Shown piece after piece: positions 28,721 to 36,927 of a stretch of 63,901 bases of DNA. The stretch covers positions 1 to 63,901 of the forward strand of contig JAFEEF010000048.1 in NCBI GenBank assembly GCA_018241265.1, given 5' to 3'. The first letter of the stretch is position 1. Every line of letters starts with the position of its first letter. This DNA comes from Pseudomonadota bacterium (GTDB lineage Bacteria > Pseudomonadota > Gammaproteobacteria > Burkholderiales > Burkholderiaceae_C). Made by a program: the position numbers and the translations under genes. The notes under the pieces were generated by a model. It did no database searches and was not told where the DNA came from. It saw only the letters and a list, made by a program, of their open reading frames with translations.

Positions 28721-29127
28721 TGAGTCAAGGTATCGAAGTGGCAGGCCTCTACGTGCGAGATCAGGACGAGGCGCTCGCGTTCTATGTCGGCAAGCTCGGC
28801 TTCAAGGTGCATACCGACGTGCGCAACGGCGACTATCGCTGGCTGACGGTGCAGCACGCGGACCAGCCGTCGTTCCAGCTCGGCCTCTACGTGCCCGGCC
28901 CGCCGGTGCACGACGCGGCGACCGCCGACGCGCTGCGCGCGCTCGTCGCCAAGGGCGCGATGCCGCCGCTCGTGCTGCGCGTCGCCGACTGCCGCGCCGA
29001 GCATGCGCGGCTGAAGACGCAGGGCGTCGAGTTCACGCAGGAGCCGACGGACCGCTACGGCACCGTCGATGCGGGCTTCCGCGATCCATCGGGCAACGGC
29101 TGGAAGATGATCGAGGCGCGCCGCTGA
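28720..29127 (+). CDS. VOC family protein (glyoxalase/bleomycin-resistance fold)
   Basis: This 135-residue protein has the paired beta-alpha-beta-beta-beta modules of the VOC fold: VAGLYVRDQDEALAFYVGKL, the strand WLTVQHADQPSFQLGLYV, and in the second half AEHARLKTQGVEFTQEP followed by AGFRDPSGNGWKMIE. The AraC-plus-VOC pair is common in proteobacteria. VOC members may be lyases, dioxygenases or binding proteins, and this one cannot be sub-assigned. Start ATG overlaps the AraC stop. Confidence 0.92.
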   Translation: MSQGIEVAGLYVRDQDEALAFYVGKLGFKVHTDVRNGDYRWLTVQHADQPSFQLGLYVPGPPVHDAATADALRALVAKGAMPPLVLRVADCRAEHARLKTQGVEFTQEPTDRYGTVDAGFRDPSGNGWKMIEARR

Positions 29128-29147
29128 CGCGGCAGCGGAACGGTGCG

Positions 29148-29546
29148 ATGAAGCAGACCACGCCCCGGCAAACCGGCGACGCCGCGGCGCTCATCGATGC
29201 ACGCATCGCCGAGCTCGGCGACTGGCGCGGTGCACTGCTGGCGCGGTTGCGCGCGCTGATCCACGAGGCCGTGCCCGGCGTGGTCGAGGAATGGAAGTGG
29301 CGCGGCGTGCCGGTCTGGTCGCATCGCGGCATCCTCTGCACCGGCGAGACCTACAAGCAGGTCGTCAAGATGACCTTCGCGAAAGGCGCATCGCTGCCCG
29401 ACCCGAAGCGCCTCTTCAATTCGAGCCTCGACGGCAACGTGCGGCGCGCGATCGACCTGCACGAAGGCGAGGCGTTCGACGAAGCGGCGCTGAAGGCGCT
29501 GCTGCAGGCCGCCGCAGCGCTGAACGACACGCCGAAGCGGCGCTGA
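29148..29546 (+). CDS. DUF1801 domain-containing protein (second copy)
   Basis: This 132-residue protein has the same core as the protein at 27735-28229: LRALIHEAVPGVVEEWKWRGVPVWSHRG, CTGETYKQVVKMTFAKGASL and a C-terminal EGEAFDEAALKALLQAAAAL helix. It lies 20 bases after the VOC gene on the same strand, so the four genes from 27735 form one likely operon with DUF1801 proteins at both ends. Function unknown. Confidence 0.88.
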   Translation: MKQTTPRQTGDAAALIDARIAELGDWRGALLARLRALIHEAVPGVVEEWKWRGVPVWSHRGILCTGETYKQVVKMTFAKGASLPDPKRLFNSSLDGNVRRAIDLHEGEAFDEAALKALLQAAAALNDTPKRR

Positions 29547-29672
29547 GCCGCAGCGGGCTCGCCGCCGGCCGCGGTCGCCGCGGTCGAGGCGATGCCGCTT
29601 CCGGGCTGCCGCCATCGATAGCCCGGCATGCGTCGATACTCGGCGATCGTCCGCAGATCGCCCCGTTCGACC

Positions 29673-30863
29673 ATGACCTTCGAATCGACCGACGCCGCGC
29701 CGGTCATTGCCGCTGCCGCCGCTTCCGACCCCGACCGCTGGCGACGCGCGCGCGGCGCGACGCGCGTGCAGTTCGCCGCGCTCGGCTTCATGGCCGGTGC
29801 CTGGGGCGTGCACGTGCCGTCGGTCAAGGCGGCCTATGCGCTGAACGACATCGAGCTGTCCGGCGTGCTGTTCGCCGCGGCCGCCGGCGCGGTGCTGTCG
29901 CTGTTCGGCGCCGGCCGCGTGATCGCGAGGATGGGCGCGCGCCGTACCGCGATGGTCGCGGCGATCGCGATGGGCAGCCTGCTTGCCGCGGTGCTCGGCT
30001 GGCCGGACCTCGCGCTGCTGCTGCCGGCGATGGTGCTGTTCGGCGCCGCGATGAGCCTGTTCGACGTCGCGATCAACGCCGAGGGCACCGCGCTCGAAAG
30101 CCTGGTCGGCCGCGCGATCATGAGCAACCTGCATGCGATGTTCAGCGTCGGCGCGATGGCCGGCGCGGCCTCGACCGGGGTGCTGCTGCGCATCGGCATC
30201 GCGCCGCTCGTGCAGCTCGCCGGCATCGGCCTCGTCGTCGCCGGCATCGCGGCGTGGGCCGCACGCGCAATGCTCGACGCCCATCCGGTCGACGACGGCA
30301 CCGGGCCGGGCGCCCACTTCGCCTGGCCGCGCGGACTGCTGCTCGCGATCGGGCTGATGATCTTCGCCGGCATGAGCGCCGAAGGCGCGATGTACGACTG
30401 GTGCGTGCTGTACCTGAAGCAGGAGCTCGGCACGACCCAGCACGCGGCGGCGATCGGCTATGCGGCGTTCACCGGCGCGATGGCGGCCGCGCGCTTCGCC
30501 GGCGACGCGGCGCGCGCCCGCTGGCGCGAGCCGAAGCTGCTGCAGGCCTCGGCCGGCCTCGCGGCCGTCGCGATGACGATCGTGCTGCTGAGCGCACATC
30601 CGCTCGTCGCGATCGCCGGCTACGCGCTGGTCGGCATCGGCCTCGCCCCGGTCGTGCCCATCCTCTTCAACGCCGCGACCCACGTGCCCGGGCCGAGCCG
30701 CGCCGCCGCGATCGCCGCGGTGTCGTCGGTCGGCTATGCCGGCTTCATGATCGGCCCGCCGCTGATCGGCAGCATCGCGCAAGGCGTGTCGCTGACGGCG
30801 GCGATGTTCGTCGTCGTGGTGGCGGCAGCCCTGCTCGCGTTCGGAGCCCGTCGCCTGCCGTGA
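29673..30863 (+). CDS. MFS transporter, 12-helix
   Basis: Taken from ATG 29673 this is 396 residues; an ATG at 29628 would add 15 basic residues and neither has a good ribosome-binding site. The chain has about 12 hydrophobic helices, FAALGFMAGAWGVHVPSVK in helix 1, a GAGRVIARMGARRTAM loop (motif A position) and a mirrored second half. GVHVPSVK with DVAINAEGTALE resembles the YbjJ/Inner-membrane MFS branch. Substrate unknown. It may be the last gene of the DUF1801/AraC/VOC group but is separated by about 125 bases. Confidence 0.9.
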   Translation: MTFESTDAAPVIAAAAASDPDRWRRARGATRVQFAALGFMAGAWGVHVPSVKAAYALNDIELSGVLFAAAAGAVLSLFGAGRVIARMGARRTAMVAAIAMGSLLAAVLGWPDLALLLPAMVLFGAAMSLFDVAINAEGTALESLVGRAIMSNLHAMFSVGAMAGAASTGVLLRIGIAPLVQLAGIGLVVAGIAAWAARAMLDAHPVDDGTGPGAHFAWPRGLLLAIGLMIFAGMSAEGAMYDWCVLYLKQELGTTQHAAAIGYAAFTGAMAAARFAGDAARARWREPKLLQASAGLAAVAMTIVLLSAHPLVAIAGYALVGIGLAPVVPILFNAATHVPGPSRAAAIAAVSSVGYAGFMIGPPLIGSIAQGVSLTAAMFVVVVAAALLAFGARRLP

Positions 30864-30906
30864 TTCGAGCCTGGCGCCGCGCCGGCGCGAGCAAGGTGCG
30901 CGGGTG

Positions 30907-31005
30907 CGGATCGGCCTCGCGGTCCCAGCGGAACACGGTGCCGGGCGACTGGGTCGTGCCGTAGAAGTTGCCTTCGTTGTCGGCCAACAGCGATCCTTCC
31001 GGTAT
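30907..31005 (-). pseudogene. Fragment of a GloVer-type tandem-repeat surface protein
   Basis: On the minus strand the translation reads EGSLLADNEGNFYGTTQSPG followed by TVFRWDREADP. 'NFYGTT...GTVFRW' is the consensus unit of the tandem-repeat (GloVer) proteins found in many secreted bacterial proteins. The frame is closed by stops a few codons upstream and has no start, so it is a relic of about one repeat. No other copy is visible nearby. Confidence 0.45.
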
Positions 31006-31091
31006 CCGCCGTCGGCGCCACCGGCGTCATCAAGTGTACGGATGCGGTGGCGTGTGTCGCGTGCGACGATGAATCGCAGGGGGTGAAAGTG

Positions 31092-31679
31092 ATGGTCCCT
31101 TCACTCGACGCGAGGCTGCGCCTCGCACTGGCAGTCCTCGCGTTGCTGCTTGTCGCTCCGCGGTGCGACGCCGCGGACCAATCGTCGGCGTGCAAGCCGA
31201 TCGAGAGCGCGGCCCTCGTCGAGCGGATCCACGTCCGCTGCGAGACTGCCGTCGACGGCAAGTTCGCCTACTTCGCAGCGTCCTACGCCGATGCGCGGCA
31301 AGCGAACCGGCTACTCGCGTTGATCGTCGGCGCGGAACTTGGCGACAAGTACCTGAGCATCGTGTTCGACCCGCTCGACACCTCCGGCCAGACGTTTGGC
31401 TGCCTGGCCAGCGACTGCCGCACGATCAAGGGCCTGGTGATCATCGAGCGAGTACCGAACCGCTGCGAGATCGACAACACACAGCGCGGTTGTCCGGCCT
31501 TCTGCGCAGCCGTGGGCAACAACGATCCGATCTGCCCCGGCTACTGCAACTCGCACGACGACATGAGGTGTGCCGGAAACTGCAATCGCCATCCGGAAAA
31601 TCCGGCATGCACTCCCGATCCGCCCGACCCATGCAGCGAACCGAATGCACCCCATCGGCCCAATTGCCCGCGAAACTGA
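31092..31679 (+). CDS. Secreted cysteine-rich protein of unknown function
   Basis: Start ATG 31092 has AGGGGG 8 bases upstream and opens a signal peptide (LRLALAVLALLLVAPRCDAA), giving 195 residues. The mature part has a compact alpha/beta-looking region (residues 45-110) and then a Cys/Pro/Asn-rich tail with about a dozen cysteines (CEIDNTQRGCPAFC; PICPGYC; NCNRHPENPAC), suited to disulfide bonding outside the cell. I do not recognise it. It opens the 31.1-39.0 kb run of same-strand genes and lies 30 bases before the beta-propeller gene. Confidence 0.75.
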   Translation: MVPSLDARLRLALAVLALLLVAPRCDAADQSSACKPIESAALVERIHVRCETAVDGKFAYFAASYADARQANRLLALIVGAELGDKYLSIVFDPLDTSGQTFGCLASDCRTIKGLVIIERVPNRCEIDNTQRGCPAFCAAVGNNDPICPGYCNSHDDMRCAGNCNRHPENPACTPDPPDPCSEPNAPHRPNCPRN

Positions 31680-31709
31680 CCGGGCGCGAAACGTTGCAGG
31701 GAGTCGACG

Positions 31710-33779
31710 GTGCCGGCATTCATCCAGTCATCCCGCCATGCGTTGCTGGCGAAGGCTTGCTTGTTGGTCGTCGCGATTCAGGCACAGGCCGGCAGCATCG
31801 ACGTTACTGCCAGCCGTAACGATGACGCGCGCACGGGCGCCATGTCGCATGAAACGCTGTTGAATCCGGACAGCGTATCCGAGACCGTGCATCCGGGTGG
31901 GTTCGGCAAGCTCGTCGACTACGACCTCAACCTCATTGGAGGTCGACCCGCGGGCGAGATCTATGCGCAACCGCTCTACCTCGGCGGCATCGGCGTACCG
32001 GGACACGGTCTGACCAACGCGCTCATCGTGGCGACAATGAGCAATCTCTTGATCGCGCTGGATGCGGACGGTCCGCGCCCAGGCGAGGATGGCGTGCTCT
32101 GGAGGCGCGACCTCGGCGTACCTGCCGACATGCAGACCGACGTCTGGGCCAACTGCCAGGTCACCCATGACTGTCTCGCACCGGTCGGCAACAACATCAG
32201 GGGCGTGGCCGGTATCGGAAGCACGCCAGTGGTCGACCGGGAGCGCGGCATTCTCTTCGTCGTCAACCGCGAACTTACCGGGCCCGGCATCGACGTGGCG
32301 TATCGAATTCATGCGCTGGACATGCGGAGCGGCCAGGAACTGAGCGGAAGCCCCGAGACGATCGGCGGCTCGCACCTGGGCGCGACCTTCAACCCGAACT
32401 GGCAGAACCAACGCCCGGGTCTGGCGCTCAGCGGCGGCCAGGTGATCGTCGGCTTCGGCGCGTACGAGGATCTGCTTCCGTACAGGGGCTGGCTGTTCTC
32501 CTTTCGCTATGACTCCGGCGTCGGATTCGTGCGGACCGGTGTGATCGCGACGACGCCGGATGGGGAGGTATCCACCGATTGCGCGCGGGTCGTTCCGACG
32601 GCTGCATCGGCTGCTGCGCAAGTTGCCGAAGGGTTGGCGGCCGCCAAGCTGCTGTTCGACGCCTTCTTCGATCCGGCGATGATTCCAATCGACGTTGCGG
32701 CGATAGGCGTGGCGCAGGCCGCGCTCGACCTCGCTTCGATCCCGCCCGAGGCCGCTGCTGCCAATCGCTGCGCCCATGGCGGCATCTGGATGGCGGGCCG
32801 AGCGCCGGCGGTGGATTCGGACGGGCGCGTCATCGTCGCGGTGGGGAACGGCCGTAACGACATGGGTGCGGCGCCGAATCGCAACTTCGGGAACGGGCTC
32901 CTCGCCCTCGATCCGGTGACGCTCCGCGTGCTCGATTCGTTCACACCGTCCAACCACATCGCGCTCAATGCGCGCGACCTCGATCTTGGGGGATCCGGCC
33001 CGATGCTGGTGCCGGGGTCGCAGTTGGTTGTCGGCGGCGGCAAGCAGGGCGTGATGTATGTCTGGAAGCTGGACCACCTCGGAGGCTTTTCGGCGACAGA
33101 CGCAGGCGCAATGCAAAGCTTCGTTGCCGGCAATGTCGAATGGCATTTCGACACCGGAATGGACAACCCCGGCGGTGTTGTCGACGTCCAGCACCTGCTG
33201 CGTTCGCTCACATTCAACGAAAATCTCCACGCCGGGCACATCATGGGTGGTCCGGTACTGTGGCAACGTCCGCAAGCGGACGGCGGCTCGCGCCTGTACA
33301 ACTGGAGCGAGAACACAGAGCTCCGGATGTATGCGGTCGACGAAGACTCGTCAAGCCCGATCGCCTTGCCCGAGCTGGCCGGGAGCACGTTTGTCCAGGC
33401 CGGTCATCCCGGTGGAATTCTCAGCCTGTCCTCGGACGGGGCCAGAGCCGGAACCGGCATCGTCTGGGCGTCTACCTATGATGCGAGCGGCACGGCACAC
33501 CCTGTCCTCGGTGTTACCGGTGCGTTGATCGACCATGTTCCTGGCGTGCTCCGCGCCTATTCAGCGGAGACCCTCGATCCTCTCTGGACGAGCCCGGAAA
33601 CAGGGACCGAAGCGGTCGGCACCTTCGCAAAGTTCAATCCACCTACCGTTGCAAACGGTCGCGTGTACATCGCCAACTTCGACGGGCACGTGCTCGGCTA
33701 CGGCCTGACGGATCACCACTATGCGAGACCTTCGAAGTTTATCTTGGACGTGGTTCAGATGCTCCTCGACGATCAGTGA
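31710..33779 (+). CDS. Secreted PQQ-like beta-propeller protein
   Basis: This 689-residue exported protein has a signal segment (LAKACLLVVAIQAQAG). Blades typical of quinoprotein-like propellers follow: AQPLYLGGIGVPGHG, ALDADGPRPGEDGVLWRRDL, STPVVDRERGILFVVNRE and, near the end, PPTVANGRVYIANFDGHVLG. Such folds bind partners or a cofactor. There is no clear dehydrogenase active site, so a structural or binding role is as likely as catalysis. An internal Ala-rich segment (residues 300-350) interrupts the propeller. Part of the same-strand run with the phosphoesterase at 36911. Confidence 0.8.
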   Translation: MPAFIQSSRHALLAKACLLVVAIQAQAGSIDVTASRNDDARTGAMSHETLLNPDSVSETVHPGGFGKLVDYDLNLIGGRPAGEIYAQPLYLGGIGVPGHGLTNALIVATMSNLLIALDADGPRPGEDGVLWRRDLGVPADMQTDVWANCQVTHDCLAPVGNNIRGVAGIGSTPVVDRERGILFVVNRELTGPGIDVAYRIHALDMRSGQELSGSPETIGGSHLGATFNPNWQNQRPGLALSGGQVIVGFGAYEDLLPYRGWLFSFRYDSGVGFVRTGVIATTPDGEVSTDCARVVPTAASAAAQVAEGLAAAKLLFDAFFDPAMIPIDVAAIGVAQAALDLASIPPEAAAANRCAHGGIWMAGRAPAVDSDGRVIVAVGNGRNDMGAAPNRNFGNGLLALDPVTLRVLDSFTPSNHIALNARDLDLGGSGPMLVPGSQLVVGGGKQGVMYVWKLDHLGGFSATDAGAMQSFVAGNVEWHFDTGMDNPGGVVDVQHLLRSLTFNENLHAGHIMGGPVLWQRPQADGGSRLYNWSENTELRMYAVDEDSSSPIALPELAGSTFVQAGHPGGILSLSSDGARAGTGIVWASTYDASGTAHPVLGVTGALIDHVPGVLRAYSAETLDPLWTSPETGTEAVGTFAKFNPPTVANGRVYIANFDGHVLGYGLTDHHYARPSKFILDVVQMLLDDQ

Positions 33780-33923
33780 CTGGCCGGTGCGCTCGAGGGC
33801 ACGGATTCCGCCGTGCTCATGTTTCCGCGTAAGGCCCGCGAGTTTCACAGCGGTCTGATTACGGACCGTCGCCTGGATGGGTAGTCGGCCGCTACACAGC
33901 CTTCAACAGCAAGGAGAAAGTGG

Positions 33924-34751
33924 ATGGCGATGATGCAATCCTCGGTCAATGCGACCGTCGCCGCCCGATCCGATTCGGTGTCTCGCACCTGGTGCACACC
34001 GCAGCACAAGGGCCCCGATAGGCAAAGCTGCTGCGTCCGCGTTGACGGCGCGCCGCCCGATCGCCCCGACCTCGCCATCTACAGCCAGGACGAGCAATTC
34101 GACCTTGGCGTGGCGCCCACCTGGGACAACCCGGACATCCTGACCAACCAGTGGGGACCATTCCGTCTCCTTCCCGAGGTCTCGGTGACCGTGCGCAACC
34201 TGTCGTCCACCGCCAGTGCAGTGAATGCAGACGTCGCGCTCTACATCTCCAGCTTCGGCATTGGCGTTCCGCGCTCACTGCTGTCCATCCAGCGCATCAA
34301 TCTCGCGCCACAACAACAGACGACGCTGCTGTTCCCGCTCAACCAGGCCATCCTCGATGCTGCCGAGCAGCGCATCGGGACGCTGGTACAAATCACCCAC
34401 CCCCACGACCGCAAGCGCATCAACAACCTCGGCAGCCAGTATCTCGCCGATGCGTACGCCAGCGTGGCGGGCCGAACCTTCACGGTCTCGTTCCCGGTGA
34501 TGAACCCGCTGGCCAGCGCCCAGGTGATCAGCCTTGGCGTGCTGCCCAACCAGCTCAGCGCGGTGGTGGTACCGGCAAGCCAGACTCTTGCACCGTTGGA
34601 GCAGATCGTGGCGACGCTCGCGCTCCAGATTCCCGCCGCAGTGCACGGCACGCCATCAGCGCCGACGCGCCTCGACGCCACGCTGGTCGGGCGCTCTGCC
34701 GACGGCAGCCTGCTGGGTGGGCTGACCTATGTCGTCTTTGTCGACAACTGA
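33924..34751 (+). CDS. Hypothetical beta-rich protein, 275 aa
   Basis: AAGGAG lies before ATG 33924. The protein has no signal peptide. Residues 48-75 (LAIYSQDEQFDLGVAPTWDN) and 85-140 (VSVTVRNLSSTASAVNADVALYI) look like an Ig-like CARDB or 'choice-of-anchor' beta-sandwich that would follow a secreted protein. The C-terminal half repeats that pattern (FTVSFPVMNPLASAQVISLG). Two cysteines in CTPQHKGPDRQSCC are near the N-terminus. It is not assigned. It sits between the propeller gene and four membrane-protein genes, 13 bases before the next start. Confidence 0.7.
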   Translation: MAMMQSSVNATVAARSDSVSRTWCTPQHKGPDRQSCCVRVDGAPPDRPDLAIYSQDEQFDLGVAPTWDNPDILTNQWGPFRLLPEVSVTVRNLSSTASAVNADVALYISSFGIGVPRSLLSIQRINLAPQQQTTLLFPLNQAILDAAEQRIGTLVQITHPHDRKRINNLGSQYLADAYASVAGRTFTVSFPVMNPLASAQVISLGVLPNQLSAVVVPASQTLAPLEQIVATLALQIPAAVHGTPSAPTRLDATLVGRSADGSLLGGLTYVVFVDN

Positions 34752-34764
34752 CGGAGCAGTCCTC

Positions 34765-35157
34765 ATGCCCCCTTTCCTCACCATCTGGCGCCACAGCCTT
34801 TGCGCCGTCACCGGCGCCATCGCCGGCGGATTCGCGGGAATGTCGTTTGGCATCGCTCAGCTGCAGCAGCCTGCCCTGCCGCTGACCGACGCCATCGAGG
34901 TCGGCATCCTGCTGGGCCTGGTGGCATGGGTCTTCATCCTGATGGTCGAAGGGCTGTGGCTGCACTACGGCTCGGCCGTGGTGTGGCCGTCGCTCATCAC
35001 GTCCTTGAGCTCCGCCGTCTTGACCGTGGTGATCGCAAATGCCGTGGCGCTCCCGGTGCTCTCAGTCTGGATCGGGATCCTGTTCGGCACGGTGGTCGGC
35101 GCCTTGCTCTGTCGCCTGTGCGGTGAGCGGCCCGGTGCCCAGGGAGTCAGGCGGTGA
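34765..35157 (+). CDS. Small membrane protein, four predicted helices
   Basis: Start ATG 34765 follows GGAG at a normal distance; 130 residues. Hydrophobic helices lie at about residues 10-32 (CAVTGAIAGGFAGMSFGIA), 44-66 (VGILLGLVAWVFILMVEG), 75-98 and 100-122 (LSVWIGILFGTVVGALLC). Gly-rich faces suggest tight helix packing. No family recognised. Its stop overlaps the next gene's GTG start (GTGA), implying coupled translation with the protein at 35154. Confidence 0.72.
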   Translation: MPPFLTIWRHSLCAVTGAIAGGFAGMSFGIAQLQQPALPLTDAIEVGILLGLVAWVFILMVEGLWLHYGSAVVWPSLITSLSSAVLTVVIANAVALPVLSVWIGILFGTVVGALLCRLCGERPGAQGVRR

Positions 35158-36083
35158 GTTGCCCCCGACAACCCACCTGCGGTTCGCAGGGCAGCACCAG
35201 CACTGCCTCCATCAGCACCGTCCTCAGCGACGTTTTGGCGTTCATGGGTGCGGTCGGCACCGTGGGTACCGTGGTCGGCCTGCTCGACAAGAAGGGCATC
35301 TTCAGCCTGTTCGGCATCTCGGCACCCGTCGTGGTGTGGATCGCCGCCGTCGCGGGCGCCGTGATCACCTTCGCGATCGTGTTCGACTTCTACCGGCTGC
35401 GCTGCCTCGCAAATCCACAGACGCTCATGGCCTGCTCGGCGGGCGTCATTCAGCGCGTGGCGCCATCTTTCGGCTCGGCCACCGACGAGCTGTTCCCCTT
35501 CACGGCCATGCACGACCGGATCGATGTCGTCGTCAAGTGCATCTACTGGTTCCTCGTCGAAAACAACGCTGCATTCGTACAGTGCAACGACGATGCGGAC
35601 ACCTCGCCCTTCCTGCGCGGCTACTACAAGAACGACAAAGTCTGCGGCGCCGGGCTCGGCAGCACCATCGGTGCCGGGGTCGGTGCGGTGGCCGGGATTT
35701 TCCTCGGCGTGCTTGCAGGCGGTGCCATCGCCTCGCTCGCCTGCGGGCCCGTGGCTTTGCTCTGCTTGATCTTGGCGGTGGTTGTGGCACTTGTTGTCGC
35801 AGCAGTCTCTGTGCTGGTCGGCGCGCTGATCGGCGGGCAGATAGGCAAGGCGGCTGCCTCCGGCGGCCCGCCCGTCGCCGATGACGGCAACGTACTCTCC
35901 GTCAGCGACTTCGTCACGACCCAAGGCGGCCTGCTCACCAGCGGTGACGACGATGGTGCGCGCGTCTATTGGTTCGTCACAAGTACCACCTTGCACGGTC
36001 GCTCGGGAGCCCTATCGCCCTTCTCGCACCGCGACCCGGATGACAACCTGCCAGTGGACGCGTGCCCGGCGGTCACCCCATGA
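35154..36083 (+). CDS. Membrane protein with glycine-zipper hairpin, 309 aa
   Basis: The GTG start at 35154 overlaps the upstream stop. Two helices come early (residues 30-48 and 58-80, VWIAAVAGAVITFAIVFDFY), then a soluble loop with conserved-looking Cys residues, then a long glycine-zipper region at 165-230 (STIGAGVGAVAGIFLGVLAG and VSVLVGALIGGQIGKAAASG). The C-terminal 70 residues are polar. Glycine zippers of this sort occur in pore-forming and lipid-binding proteins. No family is recognised. It ends in an ATGA overlap with the next gene. Confidence 0.7.
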   Translation: MSCPRQPTCGSQGSTSTASISTVLSDVLAFMGAVGTVGTVVGLLDKKGIFSLFGISAPVVVWIAAVAGAVITFAIVFDFYRLRCLANPQTLMACSAGVIQRVAPSFGSATDELFPFTAMHDRIDVVVKCIYWFLVENNAAFVQCNDDADTSPFLRGYYKNDKVCGAGLGSTIGAGVGAVAGIFLGVLAGGAIASLACGPVALLCLILAVVVALVVAAVSVLVGALIGGQIGKAAASGGPPVADDGNVLSVSDFVTTQGGLLTSGDDDGARVYWFVTSTTLHGRSGALSPFSHRDPDDNLPVDACPAVTP

Positions 36084-36424
36084 GCACGCGCGCCGTTGCG
36101 ACCGCGTCCATGCCACCCGGCCTGTCCGCGGGCAGCCGCGTCGCGTGGCGACTGGCATCGGTTCGCTACCAGCGTGCTTGCGGGTGCGGCGCCGCGGCGG
36201 CAGGCGCAGCCATCGGCTTTGCACTTGCGCTAGGGCCGCTTGTACTCAGCATCCCCTTGTTGACGGCCGCCGACGCAGCATGCGGGCTGGCGTGCCTGAC
36301 GGCAGCGACCGTCGCGGGCGCGGTCATCGGAAAGCGCACAGGGCTGGCACGTGCCCGTTGGCGCTTCGAGACCGAGATGTCGCGACTGATGACCGGGCAA
36401 GCGTCCGCTTCGCCGCGAGCTTGA
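36080..36424 (+). CDS. Small membrane protein A of a paralogous pair, 114 aa
   Basis: ATG 36080 overlaps the preceding stop. After a basic N-terminus, ACGCGAAAAGAAIGFALALG opens a two-helix hairpin (residues 35-85), followed by VIGKRTGLARARWRFETE. The pattern Cys-Gly-Cys, hairpin, then GK..GLARAR.R.E recurs in the next gene, so the two are diverged duplicates. Function unknown. Confidence 0.65.
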   Translation: MSTRAVATASMPPGLSAGSRVAWRLASVRYQRACGCGAAAAGAAIGFALALGPLVLSIPLLTAADAACGLACLTAATVAGAVIGKRTGLARARWRFETEMSRLMTGQASASPRA

Positions 36425-36435
36425 AGGAGCTTCAG

Positions 36436-36927
36436 TTGTCTGGCCTTGTGAACAGGTCGTCTCGATCCGGTCAGGAGCGGAGGTCCGGATTGGCGCACTC
36501 GAAGAGAAGGATTGCCCCCGATGCGATGACCCAGGGCCAATTGAGGGCTTGGGTCGTATCGGCGGTTTCGGCACCGGGTCGACCCTTGATCGAGCAGCAC
36601 CTTCTCGGTTCGCTGGGTCGGGCCGAACTCGAGACCTGGGCGCGCCGCCTCGATCGGCTTGCAAATGCCTGTGGCTGCGCAGAAGGCGCGGTGGTGACAG
36701 TGGTCTGCCTGCTGGTCGGACTGGGCGAGGTCGTGCTCTATCCGGCTTCCGGACTGCCATCCCGCATCGCTCGGTATGTGCTGGTCGTCGCCGCCAGCTT
36801 GCTGGCCGGGGTGCTGGGCAAGGTCCTCGGGCTTGGTCTGGCTAGAGCAAGGTTGCGGCTCGAACGCGCGCGATTCATGCATCTCGTGGGCCGGCGCAAG
36901 GGAGAAAATGATGTCGTTCTGCGGTGA
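36436..36927 (+). CDS. Small membrane protein B of a paralogous pair, 163 aa
   Basis: The best start is TTG 36436, with AAGGAG 6 bases upstream; ATG 36526 is the next option. After a basic leader and a short helical part (LGRAELETWARRLDRLANA), ACGCAEGAVVTVVCLLVGLG opens a two-helix hairpin, ending VLGKVLGLGLARARLRLERA. That matches the protein at 36080 in order and motif. Its 3' end overlaps the phosphoesterase start by 17 bases (36911-36927), so the two are probably translated together. Confidence 0.65.
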   Translation: MSGLVNRSSRSGQERRSGLAHSKRRIAPDAMTQGQLRAWVVSAVSAPGRPLIEQHLLGSLGRAELETWARRLDRLANACGCAEGAVVTVVCLLVGLGEVVLYPASGLPSRIARYVLVVAASLLAGVLGKVLGLGLARARLRLERARFMHLVGRRKGENDVVLR

